Source: Xanthomonas arboricola pv. populi (lineage in GTDB: Bacteria > Pseudomonadota > Gammaproteobacteria > Xanthomonadales > Xanthomonadaceae). From it: a DNA stretch of 64,000 nt. The DNA lies in the NCBI RefSeq assembly GCF_002939945.1, contig NZ_MDEB01000008.1:112797-176796 (forward strand), read 5' to 3'. The notes under the pieces are model-generated. The model saw nothing but the letters and a program-made list of their open reading frames with translations. It made no database searches and was not told the origin of the DNA. Shown one piece after another: positions 10,185 to 17,937 of this stretch (the first letter of the stretch is position 1; every line of letters begins with the position of its first letter). Position numbers and translations under genes: made by a program.

Positions 10185-10257
10185 CTCGATCATCGACCAA
10201 GCTCGCTTGGCAATGACGTAGTGGGTGTTGATGGCTGCTTCTTCGTTGGAGAAAGGC

Positions 10258-11358
10258 ATGATGCAGTTCCACCGTATCTGGCTGTTGGGGGCGATGATGG
10301 TCGGCATGAGCGGGTCCGCGTTGGCAGAGGCGCCGTTGGCGAAGACGGTGCAGATCTTTGCGCACCGTGGCGCCAGCGCATTGCGCCCGGAACACACCTT
10401 GGCCGCGTATGCCAGGGCGATCGTCGATGGGGCCGATTTTGTCGAGCCGGACCTGGTGTCCACCAAGGATGGCGTGCTGGTGGCGCGCCATGAGAACGAG
10501 ATCGGCGGCACTACCGATGTGGCCAGCCACCCGGAGTTCGCCTCGCGCAAGACCCGCAAGACCATCGATGGTCAGGCGATGGAAGGCTGGTTCACCGAAG
10601 ATTTCACGCTAGCCGAGTTGAAGACGCTGCGCGCGCGCGAGCGTTTGCCGCAGTTGCGCGGCACGCGTTGGGATGGGCAGTTTCAGATCGTCAGCTTCGA
10701 CGAGATCATCGATTTTGTCGCCGCCGAATCGGCGGCGACCGGGCGCAGCATCGGGCTGATTCCGGAGATCAAGCACCCGAGCTATTTCGGTGGGCTGCAT
10801 CTGGCGATGGAAGACAAGGTGCTGGCGAGCCTGCGTGCGCATGCCTATACGCAGACCGCGCCGGTGGTGATCCAGTCGTTCGAGAGCGGCAACCTGCGTT
10901 ACTTGCGCGGCAAAATCGGGCGTAGCAGCAATGTTCGCTTGCTGCAGTTGCTGGGCGGTGCGCAGATGGCGCTGCCCGATGCGGGCGTAGGCAACGCGCC
11001 GCGCACCTACGGGCAGATGATCACGCGCGAGGGGCTGAAGCAAGTCGCCAGCTATGCCGATGCGATCGGCCCGGACATCCGCAGCATCATTCCGTTGGAT
11101 GCGCAGCAACGCCTGGGTACGCCGACCAGCCTGGTGCACGACGCGCATGCGGCAGGATTGCAGGTGCAGCCGTATACGTTCCGCCCGGAGAATTACTTTC
11201 TGGCCGCCAATAACCGCAGCAGCGGTGCGGTGACCGAGCGTAACGAGGCCGGTGCATTGGCCGAGTTGAAGGCGTATCTGGATGCCGGCATCGATGCGTT
11301 CTTTGCCGACGATCCGGGCCTGGCGCGGCGTGCGTTGAACGCGCATGCAACGCGTTAA
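10258..11358 (+). CDS. glpQ: Periplasmic glycerophosphodiester phosphodiesterase (GlpQ type)
   Basis: Hydrolyses glycerophosphodiesters to glycerol-3-phosphate and an alcohol. From the ATG at 10258 (GGAGAAAGG ribosome-binding site just upstream) the protein is 366 aa with a signal peptide (1 to about 24). The catalytic HRGAS is at 36-40, the metal-binding pair E63/D65 lies in FVEPDL, and the second histidine is H78 in RHEN. EIKHPSY (around residue 177) carries a further conserved glutamate. Length and the periplasmic signal favour GlpQ over cytosolic UgpQ. It follows a phosphatase and receptor that may be phosphate-regulated, although no Pho box is visible in its own leader. Confidence 0.92.
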   Translation: MMQFHRIWLLGAMMVGMSGSALAEAPLAKTVQIFAHRGASALRPEHTLAAYARAIVDGADFVEPDLVSTKDGVLVARHENEIGGTTDVASHPEFASRKTRKTIDGQAMEGWFTEDFTLAELKTLRARERLPQLRGTRWDGQFQIVSFDEIIDFVAAESAATGRSIGLIPEIKHPSYFGGLHLAMEDKVLASLRAHAYTQTAPVVIQSFESGNLRYLRGKIGRSSNVRLLQLLGGAQMALPDAGVGNAPRTYGQMITREGLKQVASYADAIGPDIRSIIPLDAQQRLGTPTSLVHDAHAAGLQVQPYTFRPENYFLAANNRSSGAVTERNEAGALAELKAYLDAGIDAFFADDPGLARRALNAHATR

Positions 11359-11372
11359 ACGCATCTGCGGTC

Positions 11373-11442
11373 CGTAGGAGCGCGCTTGCGCGCGATGAAG
11401 CGTTCCCGATGACGCCCCATCGCGCGCAAGCGCGCTCCTACG
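11373..11442. repeat. Paired inverted REP element (BIME-like)
   Basis: CGTAGGAGCGCGCTTGCGCG and its inverted copy face each other across a 20-30 bp centre. The 5' tetranucleotide-stem design matches REP sequences mobilised by RAYT-type transposases. The right-hand end supplies the stop codon of the rhomboid gene (11438-11440). A second pair is at 42634-42703 and three REPs lie inside recB. Confidence 0.85.
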
Positions 11443-12226
11443 TTCCCGGTGGCCGCTCGCGCGGCGGGAAGTGCAGCACCATGTTGTGCGAGCCGTCTTC
11501 CTGGCGTTGCCACAGCACCGGCACCTGGCGTGGCGGCGGCGGTTCCAGCACGTCGTGCTCGCCATCGCTCACTTCCCACGCAGCCTCCTCGTCCTCGTCC
11601 TCCCAGCTGTAGCGCGGCCTGGCCTGTTGCGGGTCGCGCAGGCGCAGCAGCAACGCGGCGATCAGGCCGGCGACCGCGCCACCCAGATGCGATTGCCAGG
11701 ACACGCCGGCTTCGTGCGGCAAGATGGTCAGCAACATGCCGCCGTAGAACAGGAAGGCGATCATGCTGGTGGCGATCGCCGGGCGGTCGCGGCGCAGCAG
11801 GCCCAGCACGAACACCAGGAACATCAGCCCGTGGGTGACGCCGCTGGCGCCAAGATGCCGGCTGCCGGGCTCGCCCAGCAACCACGCGCCCAGCCCCGAA
11901 CCCAGCCACAGCAACGGCAACGCCAGGGCGGTGGCACGCGGATACACGCTGCCGGCCAGCGTGCCCAGGATCAGTAGCGCGGCGGCGTTGGCGCCCAGAT
12001 GCGCGAGCGAGCCATGCAGCAGCGGTGCGGTGAGGATGCCGGGCAGGCCGTCGGCCTGCAGCGGTGCCACCGCCCAGGCGCGCCAGTCGAACATGCCCTG
12101 GGCGGCGAACACCGCCACCAGCAGCAGCACGGCGGCCAGGCTGAAGTTGAAGGCACGCAAGACCCGGGAACGATCCAGGCGGTCTTGCGAGGGGGCGTCG
12201 GCGGCGGCAACAGGAGGCGGTGTCAT
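11438..12226 (-). CDS. Rhomboid family intramembrane serine protease
   Basis: Cleaves transmembrane substrates within the inner membrane. The 262-aa protein has about six membrane segments between residues 25 and 195. The catalytic dyad is S128 in GASGVTHG and H180 in SWQSHLGG, and the HGSLAHLGAN motif supplies the conserved loop histidine and asparagine. The final ~65 residues are an acidic and Pro-rich cytoplasmic tail (EDEDEEAAWE). The TAG stop lies in a REP element, so the extreme C-terminus may have been set by the repeat. It converges with the phosphodiesterase gene. The substrate is unknown. Confidence 0.88.
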   Translation of the reverse strand: MTPPPVAAADAPSQDRLDRSRVLRAFNFSLAAVLLLVAVFAAQGMFDWRAWAVAPLQADGLPGILTAPLLHGSLAHLGANAAALLILGTLAGSVYPRATALALPLLWLGSGLGAWLLGEPGSRHLGASGVTHGLMFLVFVLGLLRRDRPAIATSMIAFLFYGGMLLTILPHEAGVSWQSHLGGAVAGLIAALLLRLRDPQQARPRYSWEDEDEEAAWEVSDGEHDVLEPPPPRQVPVLWQRQEDGSHNMVLHFPPRERPPGT

Positions 12227-12496
12227 ACCTTCACGGATGGCGTCTCGCCACTTTTTTACAAGCTATCCGCCTCGGGATAAGCAGGCCCGACGACGGGATA
12301 ATCCAGTCCCGCCGCCGATCATTGGCGCAGCGGCTCGCGTGGCATCACGCAGGCGGCTGAGGCGCGACACCGAACATGCCGCAGCATTCAGCCCTTACCA
12401 GTTTGGCCTGGGCACGCCCCCAGCGACCTGGAGCCTGAATCCTGGCGGCCTTGAGAGGGGACTGAACGGTGTGGATACCTCGGTCGTAGGGCGGAC

Positions 12497-12625
12497 GATC
12501 TGCGGCTTGGCTGCAGGGCCCTTGTCCGCCCACCCTCGCGGGACACGCCGTGAATCCGTCCATGGAGGCTCTTACGCGGCATCCATGCCGCGTAAGGTCC
12601 CGCGACGGTGAGCGGGCAAGGACCA
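12497..12625. repeat. Xanthomonas-type intergenic repeat with GCGGCA palindrome
   Basis: Contains the phrase ACGCCGTGAATCCGTCCATG, which I recognise as a recurrent intergenic repeat in xanthomonads, followed by a perfect palindrome CTTACGCGGCA/TGCCGCGTAAG (12570-12595) and an imperfect inverted arm. The rest of the 12227-12713 gap shows no gene; a fourfold ATTCCCG repeat is at 12676-12708. Confidence 0.6.
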
Positions 12626-12675
12626 TTCGGGAGAGTCGGTGTGCGTAGTTGCCAGCAATGCACGTGTAGCTACCG

Positions 12676-12708
12676 TTCCGATTCCCGATTCCCGATTCCC
12701 GAATCCCC
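12676..12708. repeat. ATTCCCG short tandem repeat
   Basis: Four head-to-tail copies of TTCCGATTCCCG-type octamers, the inverse of the GGGAATCG repeat seen elsewhere in the window. It abuts the 3' end of the TerC-family gene. Confidence 0.65.
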
Positions 12709-12713
12709 GCCCC

Positions 12714-13670
12714 TCAGTGCCTGGCCGGCTTGGGCGGTCGCAGCAGGCTCAGCACGATGGTGAAGACCAGGATCACGATCACCGCCGCCAGCGAGACCAG
12801 CACCGGGATCTTGTACAGATCGATGATCATCATCTTGGTGCCGATGAACACCAGGATCACCGCCAGGCCGTACGGCAGCAGGTGGAAGCGGTCGGCCATG
12901 CCGGCCAGCAGGAAGAACATCGCGCGCAGGCCCAGCACCGCGAACACGTTGGAGGTCAGCACGATGAACGGGTCGGTGGTGATCGCAAAGATCGCCGGAA
13001 TGCTGTCCACTGCGAAGATCACATCGATCACCGCAATCAGGATCAACACCACGAACAGCGGCGTAAACCAGCGCTTGCCGTCCTTGATCACGCTCAGCGC
13101 ATGGCCGTCGTACTGCGGGCTCAGGCGCAGATGGCCGCGCATCCAGCGCAGCACCGGGTTGGCTTCCAGGTCCGGCTCCTTGCCGGCGGAGAACCACATC
13201 TTGATGCCGGTCAGCAGCAGGAACGCGCCGAACACGTACAGCAGCCAGTGGAACTTGGTCAGCAGCACGGAGCCTGCAAAGATCATGATCGCGCGCAGCA
13301 CGATCGCGCCCAGCACGCCGATGATCAGCACGCGCTGGCGCTGTTCCTCGGGCACGCCGAAGTAGGTCATCACCATCAGGAACACGAAGATGTTGTCGAC
13401 CGCCAGCGATTTTTCGACCAGGTAGCCGGTCAGGAACTCCAGCCCGATGCGGTCGGCCGCCGCGTCGCCCATGCTGCCCTGCAGGTACCACCACAGGCCG
13501 GCGTTGAAGGCCAGCGCCAGCAGCACCCAGCCGATGCTCCACCAGGTGGCTTCCTTGAAGGTGACCTTGTGGGCACCGCCGTGGCGCATCAGCACCAGAT
13601 CGACCAACAGCGCCACGATCACCACGATCGCGAAGCCGCCCCATAACCAGACATTGCCAATGGTTTGCAT
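12714..13670 (-). CDS. TerC/Alx-family integral membrane protein (probable Mn2+ exporter)
   Basis: 318 aa with about nine hydrophobic segments. The conserved acidic membrane motifs are D92 in LAVDNIFVFLM and D222 in FAVDSIPA, the hallmark of TerC proteins. Alx of E. coli and related members export manganese. A yybP-ykoY riboswitch lies in its leader, which strongly supports a manganese role. The protein ends in a Pro/Lys-rich tail. The symbol alx would be reasonable but orthology was not tested. Confidence 0.9.
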   Translation of the reverse strand: MQTIGNVWLWGGFAIVVIVALLVDLVLMRHGGAHKVTFKEATWWSIGWVLLALAFNAGLWWYLQGSMGDAAADRIGLEFLTGYLVEKSLAVDNIFVFLMVMTYFGVPEEQRQRVLIIGVLGAIVLRAIMIFAGSVLLTKFHWLLYVFGAFLLLTGIKMWFSAGKEPDLEANPVLRWMRGHLRLSPQYDGHALSVIKDGKRWFTPLFVVLILIAVIDVIFAVDSIPAIFAITTDPFIVLTSNVFAVLGLRAMFFLLAGMADRFHLLPYGLAVILVFIGTKMMIIDLYKIPVLVSLAAVIVILVFTIVLSLLRPPKPARH

Positions 13671-13750
13671 AAAAGAATCCCGAAAGTGAAACGACCTGGA
13701 CAGCCGGTGGGCTGAGGCCTTGTGACACGGAAATCGTGGATTCCGGGTGA

Positions 13751-13872
13751 CGGACCTTCGCCTGCGCGGCGAAGGTCTCGCTCACAACCGGCCTGGCCGG
13801 TTGCCGTTGCACCGGAGCCTGGCTGGCAGGACTCGTCATGACGGCGACAACGCTGGGAGCTACTCCCCTTCT
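13751..13872 (-). ncRNA. yybP-ykoY manganese riboswitch
   Basis: Read on the minus strand, the leader contains the two invariant aptamer parts: GGGGAGTAGCTCCC (5' strand, 13855-13868) and GAGCGAGACCTTCGCC (3' end, 13768-13783), with CCGTCATGACGAG as the second metal-binding loop. P1 forms between GAAGG and CCTTC. The same CCTTCGCC can instead pair with the downstream GGCGAAGG to make a hairpin (13753-13777), a typical alternative expression platform. This matches the Rfam class known to sense Mn2+ and to control TerC/MntP-type exporters. Confidence 0.87.
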
Positions 13873-13930
13873 GCGCCCGATTCTGCGTGGCCGGGGCAGG
13901 CACGTCAATCCAGCCGGATACAATGGGCGG

Positions 13931-15097
13931 ATGAATACTCCAGTCCCCGTCGTCCGACTCAAGAATGCCTGGCGCTCCAGCCACCCGTGGATCTTCCAGA
14001 AATTGGTGGAAAAGCCCGCCGCCAAGCCCAAACCCGGCACCATCGTCGATGTGGTCGGCGTGGACGGGGAGTGGGTCGGCCGCGGCTTCTACAACGGCCA
14101 CTCGCGCATCGCCGTGCGCATCCTGGAAACCGACCAGTCGGTGCCGGTGGATGCGGGCTGGTTCTCGCGCAAGATCGCCGCAGCGGTGAGTCTGCGCCGC
14201 GACTGGCTCAAGCTCGACGCGGTGTCCGATGCCTGGCGCGTGGTGCACAGCGAAGGCGACGGCCTGTCCGGCCTGGTGGTGGACCGCTATGGCGACCTGG
14301 TGGTGGTGGAGTTCTTTGCCGCCGGCATGTTCCGCCACCGCGAATGGATCTACGACGCGTTGCGCGAGCAGTTCCCGGGCTGCCGCTTCCACAGCTTTGC
14401 CGACGAACACGTGCAGAAGCAGGAAAGCTTCGATTTCCACGGCAACACCACCACCGAAGCGTCGGTGATCACCGAGTACGGCATCAGGTTCCGCGCCGAC
14501 CCGGCCGGTGCGCACAAGACCGGCTTCTTCGCCGACCAGCGCGAGAACCGCCAGTGGCTGAGTGAGCAGGTCGAAGGCAAGAGCGTGCTGGACCTGTGCT
14601 GCAACACCGGCGGCTTTGCGGTGTATGCGGCCGCGCGCGGGGCGGCCGAGGTGCTGGGCGTGGACATCGACGAGGACGTGATCGCCATCGCCAAGGGCAA
14701 CGCCAAGCTCAACAACGTGCGGCCGAAGTTCGTGCAGGCCGACATCTTCCCGTGGCTGCGCGATGCGTCCAATCGCGGCGAGCAGTTCGATGTGGTGATC
14801 CTGGACCCGGCCAAGATGACCCGCGACCGCGAGCAGGTGATCCCGGCGCTGAAGAAGTACCTGGACATGAACAAACTGGCGCTGGGCGTGGTCAAGCCCG
14901 GCGGCCTGTTCGCCACCTTCTCGTGCACCGGGCTGGTGGCCGAGCAGGAATTCCTGGACATGCTGCGGCGCGCCTCGTATTTCTCCGGGCGCACCATCCA
15001 GATCCTGAAGGTGGCCGGTGCCGGTCCGGACCATCCGTTCATGGCGCACGTACAGGAATCGCGCTACCTGAAGGCTGTTTTCTGCCGCGTGATCTAG
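13931..15097 (+). CDS. rlmI: 23S rRNA m5C1962 methyltransferase RlmI
   Basis: SAM-dependent methyltransferase acting on C1962 of 23S rRNA. The 388-aa protein starts at ATG 13931. It has an N-terminal PUA domain (about 5-80), then the segment FHGNTTTEASVITEYG (around 170) and a Rossmann fold. SAM motif I is VLDLCCNTGGF near 219, and the DPAK motif near 292 and the cysteine in FSCTGLV near 328 fit the RlmI/RlmK family. Length is close to the E. coli protein (396 aa). It is divergent from the riboswitch-controlled TerC gene. Confidence 0.92.
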   Translation: MNTPVPVVRLKNAWRSSHPWIFQKLVEKPAAKPKPGTIVDVVGVDGEWVGRGFYNGHSRIAVRILETDQSVPVDAGWFSRKIAAAVSLRRDWLKLDAVSDAWRVVHSEGDGLSGLVVDRYGDLVVVEFFAAGMFRHREWIYDALREQFPGCRFHSFADEHVQKQESFDFHGNTTTEASVITEYGIRFRADPAGAHKTGFFADQRENRQWLSEQVEGKSVLDLCCNTGGFAVYAAARGAAEVLGVDIDEDVIAIAKGNAKLNNVRPKFVQADIFPWLRDASNRGEQFDVVILDPAKMTRDREQVIPALKKYLDMNKLALGVVKPGGLFATFSCTGLVAEQEFLDMLRRASYFSGRTIQILKVAGAGPDHPFMAHVQESRYLKAVFCRVI

Positions 15098-15128
15098 CGC
15101 GGCGATCAATCCGTGGAGCGGCCAGTCG

Positions 15129-15446
15129 ATGACACCGGACGATGAGGAACGCAAGGCGCTGACCCGGTTGCTGCGCGAGATCGAGCGGCCCCATGCCAGC
15201 CTGCTGGCCAGCAACTGGCCGGTGTTCGGCGTGTGGTTGCTGTTTGCCGGCGCCTTCATGTACCTGTTCCAGACCGGCAGCGGCTCGCCATTGCATCCGT
15301 TGCTGCTGGCGCTGGGCTCGACCTGCCTGGGCGTGCTCGGTGCATGGGTCGTGCTGCGCTCGGTATGGGCGCGGCAGTGGCTGCATCTGCGCGAGCACAT
15401 CGATGTCGAGAGCGTGCGCACACGCCTGGCCGAACTGGGCGACTGA
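15129..15446 (+). CDS. Small two-helix membrane protein, unknown function
   Basis: 105 aa beginning MTPDDEERKALTRLLREIE. Two hydrophobic helices (about 28-50 and 58-80) are flanked by charged segments rich in Glu/Arg, the C-terminal one likely amphipathic (REHIDVESVRTRLAELGD). It follows rlmI by 31 bp and could be cotranscribed. I do not recognise the family. Confidence 0.65.
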   Translation: MTPDDEERKALTRLLREIERPHASLLASNWPVFGVWLLFAGAFMYLFQTGSGSPLHPLLLALGSTCLGVLGAWVVLRSVWARQWLHLREHIDVESVRTRLAELGD

Positions 15447-15451
15447 GTCCG

Positions 15452-15480
15452 CGCCTGACGCCGCACGCGAGCGTCAGGCG
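15452..15480 (+). terminator. Hairpin after the rlmI-membrane protein pair
   Basis: CGCCTGACGC (15452-15461) pairs perfectly with GCGTCAGGCG (15471-15480) around a 9-nt loop. No T-run follows. Confidence 0.5.
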
Positions 15481-15599
15481 AGCATGGTCGCGATGGGCAG
15501 CGCGTGCATTCCTGCAGGCGGCTGCGACCTTTGCGTGGCCTGCGACCCTTGGATTGCTGATGCGGCGGCGTGTGAGCCGCCCGGCAGCCGTGCTGCACT

Positions 15600-16120
15600 G
15601 TGCGGCCATCCCTGGCCTGGGCCTTGTCGATCAGCGCTTGCTGTCGGCTCCGGTGCGCCCCATCACCAGCCGCCGGGCGCGCGGTGATTTCCAGCACGGC
15701 CTGGCGCAGGTCGGCAACGAACTCGGGATTGCGCATGGTCTGGCCATCGGCGTAGCCGTAGAACACGCCCTGCGTGGGCGTGGTGCCTTCGCGCAGTTCG
15801 AGATCACCGCGCACCTGCGTGGTGCCGGACACGTTGACCGCACCGAAGGCGCCTGGCCCCATGAAGACGGTACTGGCCTGCGCATCGGCGCCGGTCGTCG
15901 CGCCGGGATGCCACACGCTCAGGCCGCCAGGTACCGCGGTGCCCTGCACGGCGCCGCCCATCACCGTGGCAGCGCGCCCGTGTGCGCGGCGCGCCTGCAT
16001 AACCCAAAGCAGTCAGGTCATTGCCAACGGCCATTTCGTTGGCCGCATCCGACCGGACATTGTCGATTTTCGGCGCGCGCTGCGCGGGTAGTGCCATCGC
16101 AGCGGGCCACCCGTCGAAGG
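15600..16120 (-). pseudogene. Decayed gene, frameshifted, unrecognised product
   Basis: The 15.45-16.2 kb gap has no intact gene, but the minus strand shows two adjacent segments with coding-type codon use (GC at third positions). The upstream one (about 16020-16120) reads KIDNVRSDAANEMAVGNDLT; the next, one frame over from about 16000, reads VMGGAVQGTAVPGG and later GAFGAVNVSGTTQVRGDLEL. The second frame has no nearby stop and runs on antisense to rlmI, so the native end is lost. The likely explanation is an old gene broken by a frameshift near 16000. No family was recognised. Confidence 0.3.
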
Positions 16121-16195
16121 GCATGGCGGAGTTGCGCCGCTGACGCATCGTGACTTCAAGAGCAGGTCCTTCGCTCGAATCCCCCGGAGAACGCA

Positions 16196-16243
16196 ATGAC
16201 TTCCTCACCTCGACGTGCGGGCACGTCAGCGGCCGCGTCCTAA
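16196..16243 (+). CDS. 15-codon leader ORF coupled to the ECF sigma gene
   Basis: ATG at 16196 opens a 15-aa ORF (MTSSPRRAGTSAAAS) ending in TAA at 16241-16243, immediately followed by the sigma-factor ATG at 16244. A good ribosome-binding site (CCGGAGAA) precedes the leader, while none precedes the sigma gene. The arrangement suggests translational coupling: ribosomes finishing the leader would start the sigma factor. Alternatively the sigma factor may be read by initiation from a start I have not identified. Confidence 0.5.
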   Translation: MTSSPRRAGTSAAAS

Positions 16244-16831
16244 ATGCCGGCCATCGATTCCCAGCGCGCCGCCTGGCTGGCGACGCAGGTGCTGCCGCAC
16301 GAGCCGGCGCTGCGGCGCTGGCTGCGCAAGCACGCCCCCGGCAACGTCGATTGCGATGATGTCATCCAGGAGACCTACGCCATTCTGGCCGGGCTGGGCG
16401 AGGTGGGTCATATCGCCAATCCGCGCGCCTATCTGTTCACCGCCGCGCAGTCGGTGCTGCTGCAGCAGGTGCGCCGCGCCAGGATCGTGTCGATCGAGAG
16501 CGTGGCGGAAATCGAGCGCCTGGACATCACACAGGACGAGCGCTCACCCGAGCGCCACGCCATTGCCGGTCAGGAGCTGCGCCGCATTGGCGAAGCGCTG
16601 GCGGCACTGCCGGACAAATGCCGCCAGGTGTTTCTGCTGCGCAAGGTCGATGGCCTGTCGCAGCGCGAGATCGCCGCGCGGCTCGGAATCAGCGAGAACA
16701 CCGTGGAAAAACACATCGTGAAGGGATTGCGGCTGCTGATGGCGCGGATGGGCCGCACGCCTGCATCCGCACCGGCCGCCAGCCACGCGGCGCCGGCCAC
16801 GCGCCTGGCCGATCCGCAGCGCGGCAGCTGA
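16244..16831 (+). CDS. ECF sigma factor, FecI type
   Basis: Extracytoplasmic-function sigma-70 factor expected to direct RNA polymerase to the downstream TonB receptor promoter. 195 aa: region 2 (about 20-85) with DVIQETYAILA, region 4 (about 110-165) with FLLRKVDGLSQREIAARLGI helix-turn-helix. The last 25 residues are an Ala/Pro-rich tail beyond the normal FecI end. It is followed after 2 bp by the FecR gene and then by an STN-domain receptor, the classical cell-surface signalling cassette. Confidence 0.92.
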   Translation: MPAIDSQRAAWLATQVLPHEPALRRWLRKHAPGNVDCDDVIQETYAILAGLGEVGHIANPRAYLFTAAQSVLLQQVRRARIVSIESVAEIERLDITQDERSPERHAIAGQELRRIGEALAALPDKCRQVFLLRKVDGLSQREIAARLGISENTVEKHIVKGLRLLMARMGRTPASAPAASHAAPATRLADPQRGS

Positions 16832-16833
16832 GC

Positions 16834-17802
16834 ATGCGCAGCATCGACGACATTGCCGCCGCCTGGGTGGGACGCGAAGACGGCGACCGGCTCACGCCGG
16901 CCGAGCGGATGCAGCGCGACCGCTGGCTGGCCGAAGACGTGCGCCATCGCGGCGCCTATGCACGTGCGCACGCGGTGCACCTGCATTTCGATCGCGCGCG
17001 TGCGTTGGGGCAGGGCTTTGGCGCGGAAGCGACGCGTTCACGGCGCACGCATCGACGCGGCAGGTGGCTGGCCGCACTTGCCGCCTGTGTAATCGCTGCG
17101 GCCACCGGCATGCTGGCATTGCAGCAGGCCGTCCCCGACAACGGCGCGCCCGGCAGCGGCCATCACCTCACACGCATCGGCGAGGTGTTGCGTCTGCCGT
17201 TGGCAGACGGCTCGGCGGTGACGCTGAACTCCGGCTCGGAAGTGGTGGTGGAGTTCAGCGCCAACCGTCGCCAGATCCAGTTGCTGCGTGGCGAGGCCTT
17301 GTTCGATGTGGCCAAGGACCGTCATCGCCCGTTCGTGGTGATGGCGGCCGGCTCGGAAGTGCGCGCGGTCGGCACCAGTTTCAGCGTGCGTCGGCGGCAG
17401 GACGATGCCGTCAAGGTCGTCGTGCGCGAAGGCACCGTCGAAGTGGAGGCGGACCGGCGCGCACCGCAGCGGGTGAACGCCAACATGCTGGCCATGGTCA
17501 GCCCGACGCGGGCAGTACAGGTGCAGCCACTGCAAGCACGGCGCGTGCAGCAGTTGCTGGTCTGGCGCGAGGGAATGATCGCCTTCGACGGCGATACCTT
17601 GGCGCAGGCCGCTGCCGAATTCGCCCGCTACAACGACATGCGCATCCTGATCGACGACCCCGCGGTCGCGCGGCGCACCGTGGTCGGCCTGTACTCGGCC
17701 AACGATCCGGAAGGCTTTGCACGCTCCGTTGCGCTGAGCATGGGCCTGCAGATCGAACACACCCGTGGCGGCATCCACCTGCGCGGCGCACTCGCGCAGT
17801 GA
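16834..17802 (+). CDS. FecR-family anti-sigma regulator
   Basis: Inner-membrane regulator that relays receptor occupancy to the ECF sigma factor. 322 aa: cytoplasmic DUF4880 N-terminus (1-50, with AAAWVGREDGDRLTPAE), one membrane helix at about 77-96, and a periplasmic FecR domain (about 110-205, LADGSAVTLNSGSEVVVEF and RGEALFDVAKD). The C-terminal part (about 245-320) resembles the DUF4974 secretin/TonB-like lobe that contacts the receptor's STN domain. The start at 16834 lies 2 bp after the sigma-factor stop. Confidence 0.92.
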   Translation: MRSIDDIAAAWVGREDGDRLTPAERMQRDRWLAEDVRHRGAYARAHAVHLHFDRARALGQGFGAEATRSRRTHRRGRWLAALAACVIAAATGMLALQQAVPDNGAPGSGHHLTRIGEVLRLPLADGSAVTLNSGSEVVVEFSANRRQIQLLRGEALFDVAKDRHRPFVVMAAGSEVRAVGTSFSVRRRQDDAVKVVVREGTVEVEADRRAPQRVNANMLAMVSPTRAVQVQPLQARRVQQLLVWREGMIAFDGDTLAQAAAEFARYNDMRILIDDPAVARRTVVGLYSANDPEGFARSVALSMGLQIEHTRGGIHLRGALAQ

Positions 17803-17937
17803 TGTGCACCGCTGCACGTCACCACCAGCGATGTCGATGGCGGAAAAGCGGCGGCCACGCATCCAACAGACAGGGGGCCACACAGCAACGGTGACGACGA
17901 CCGGACAGCGGCGCACGCGCGCCAGCGGAGAGCAGTG

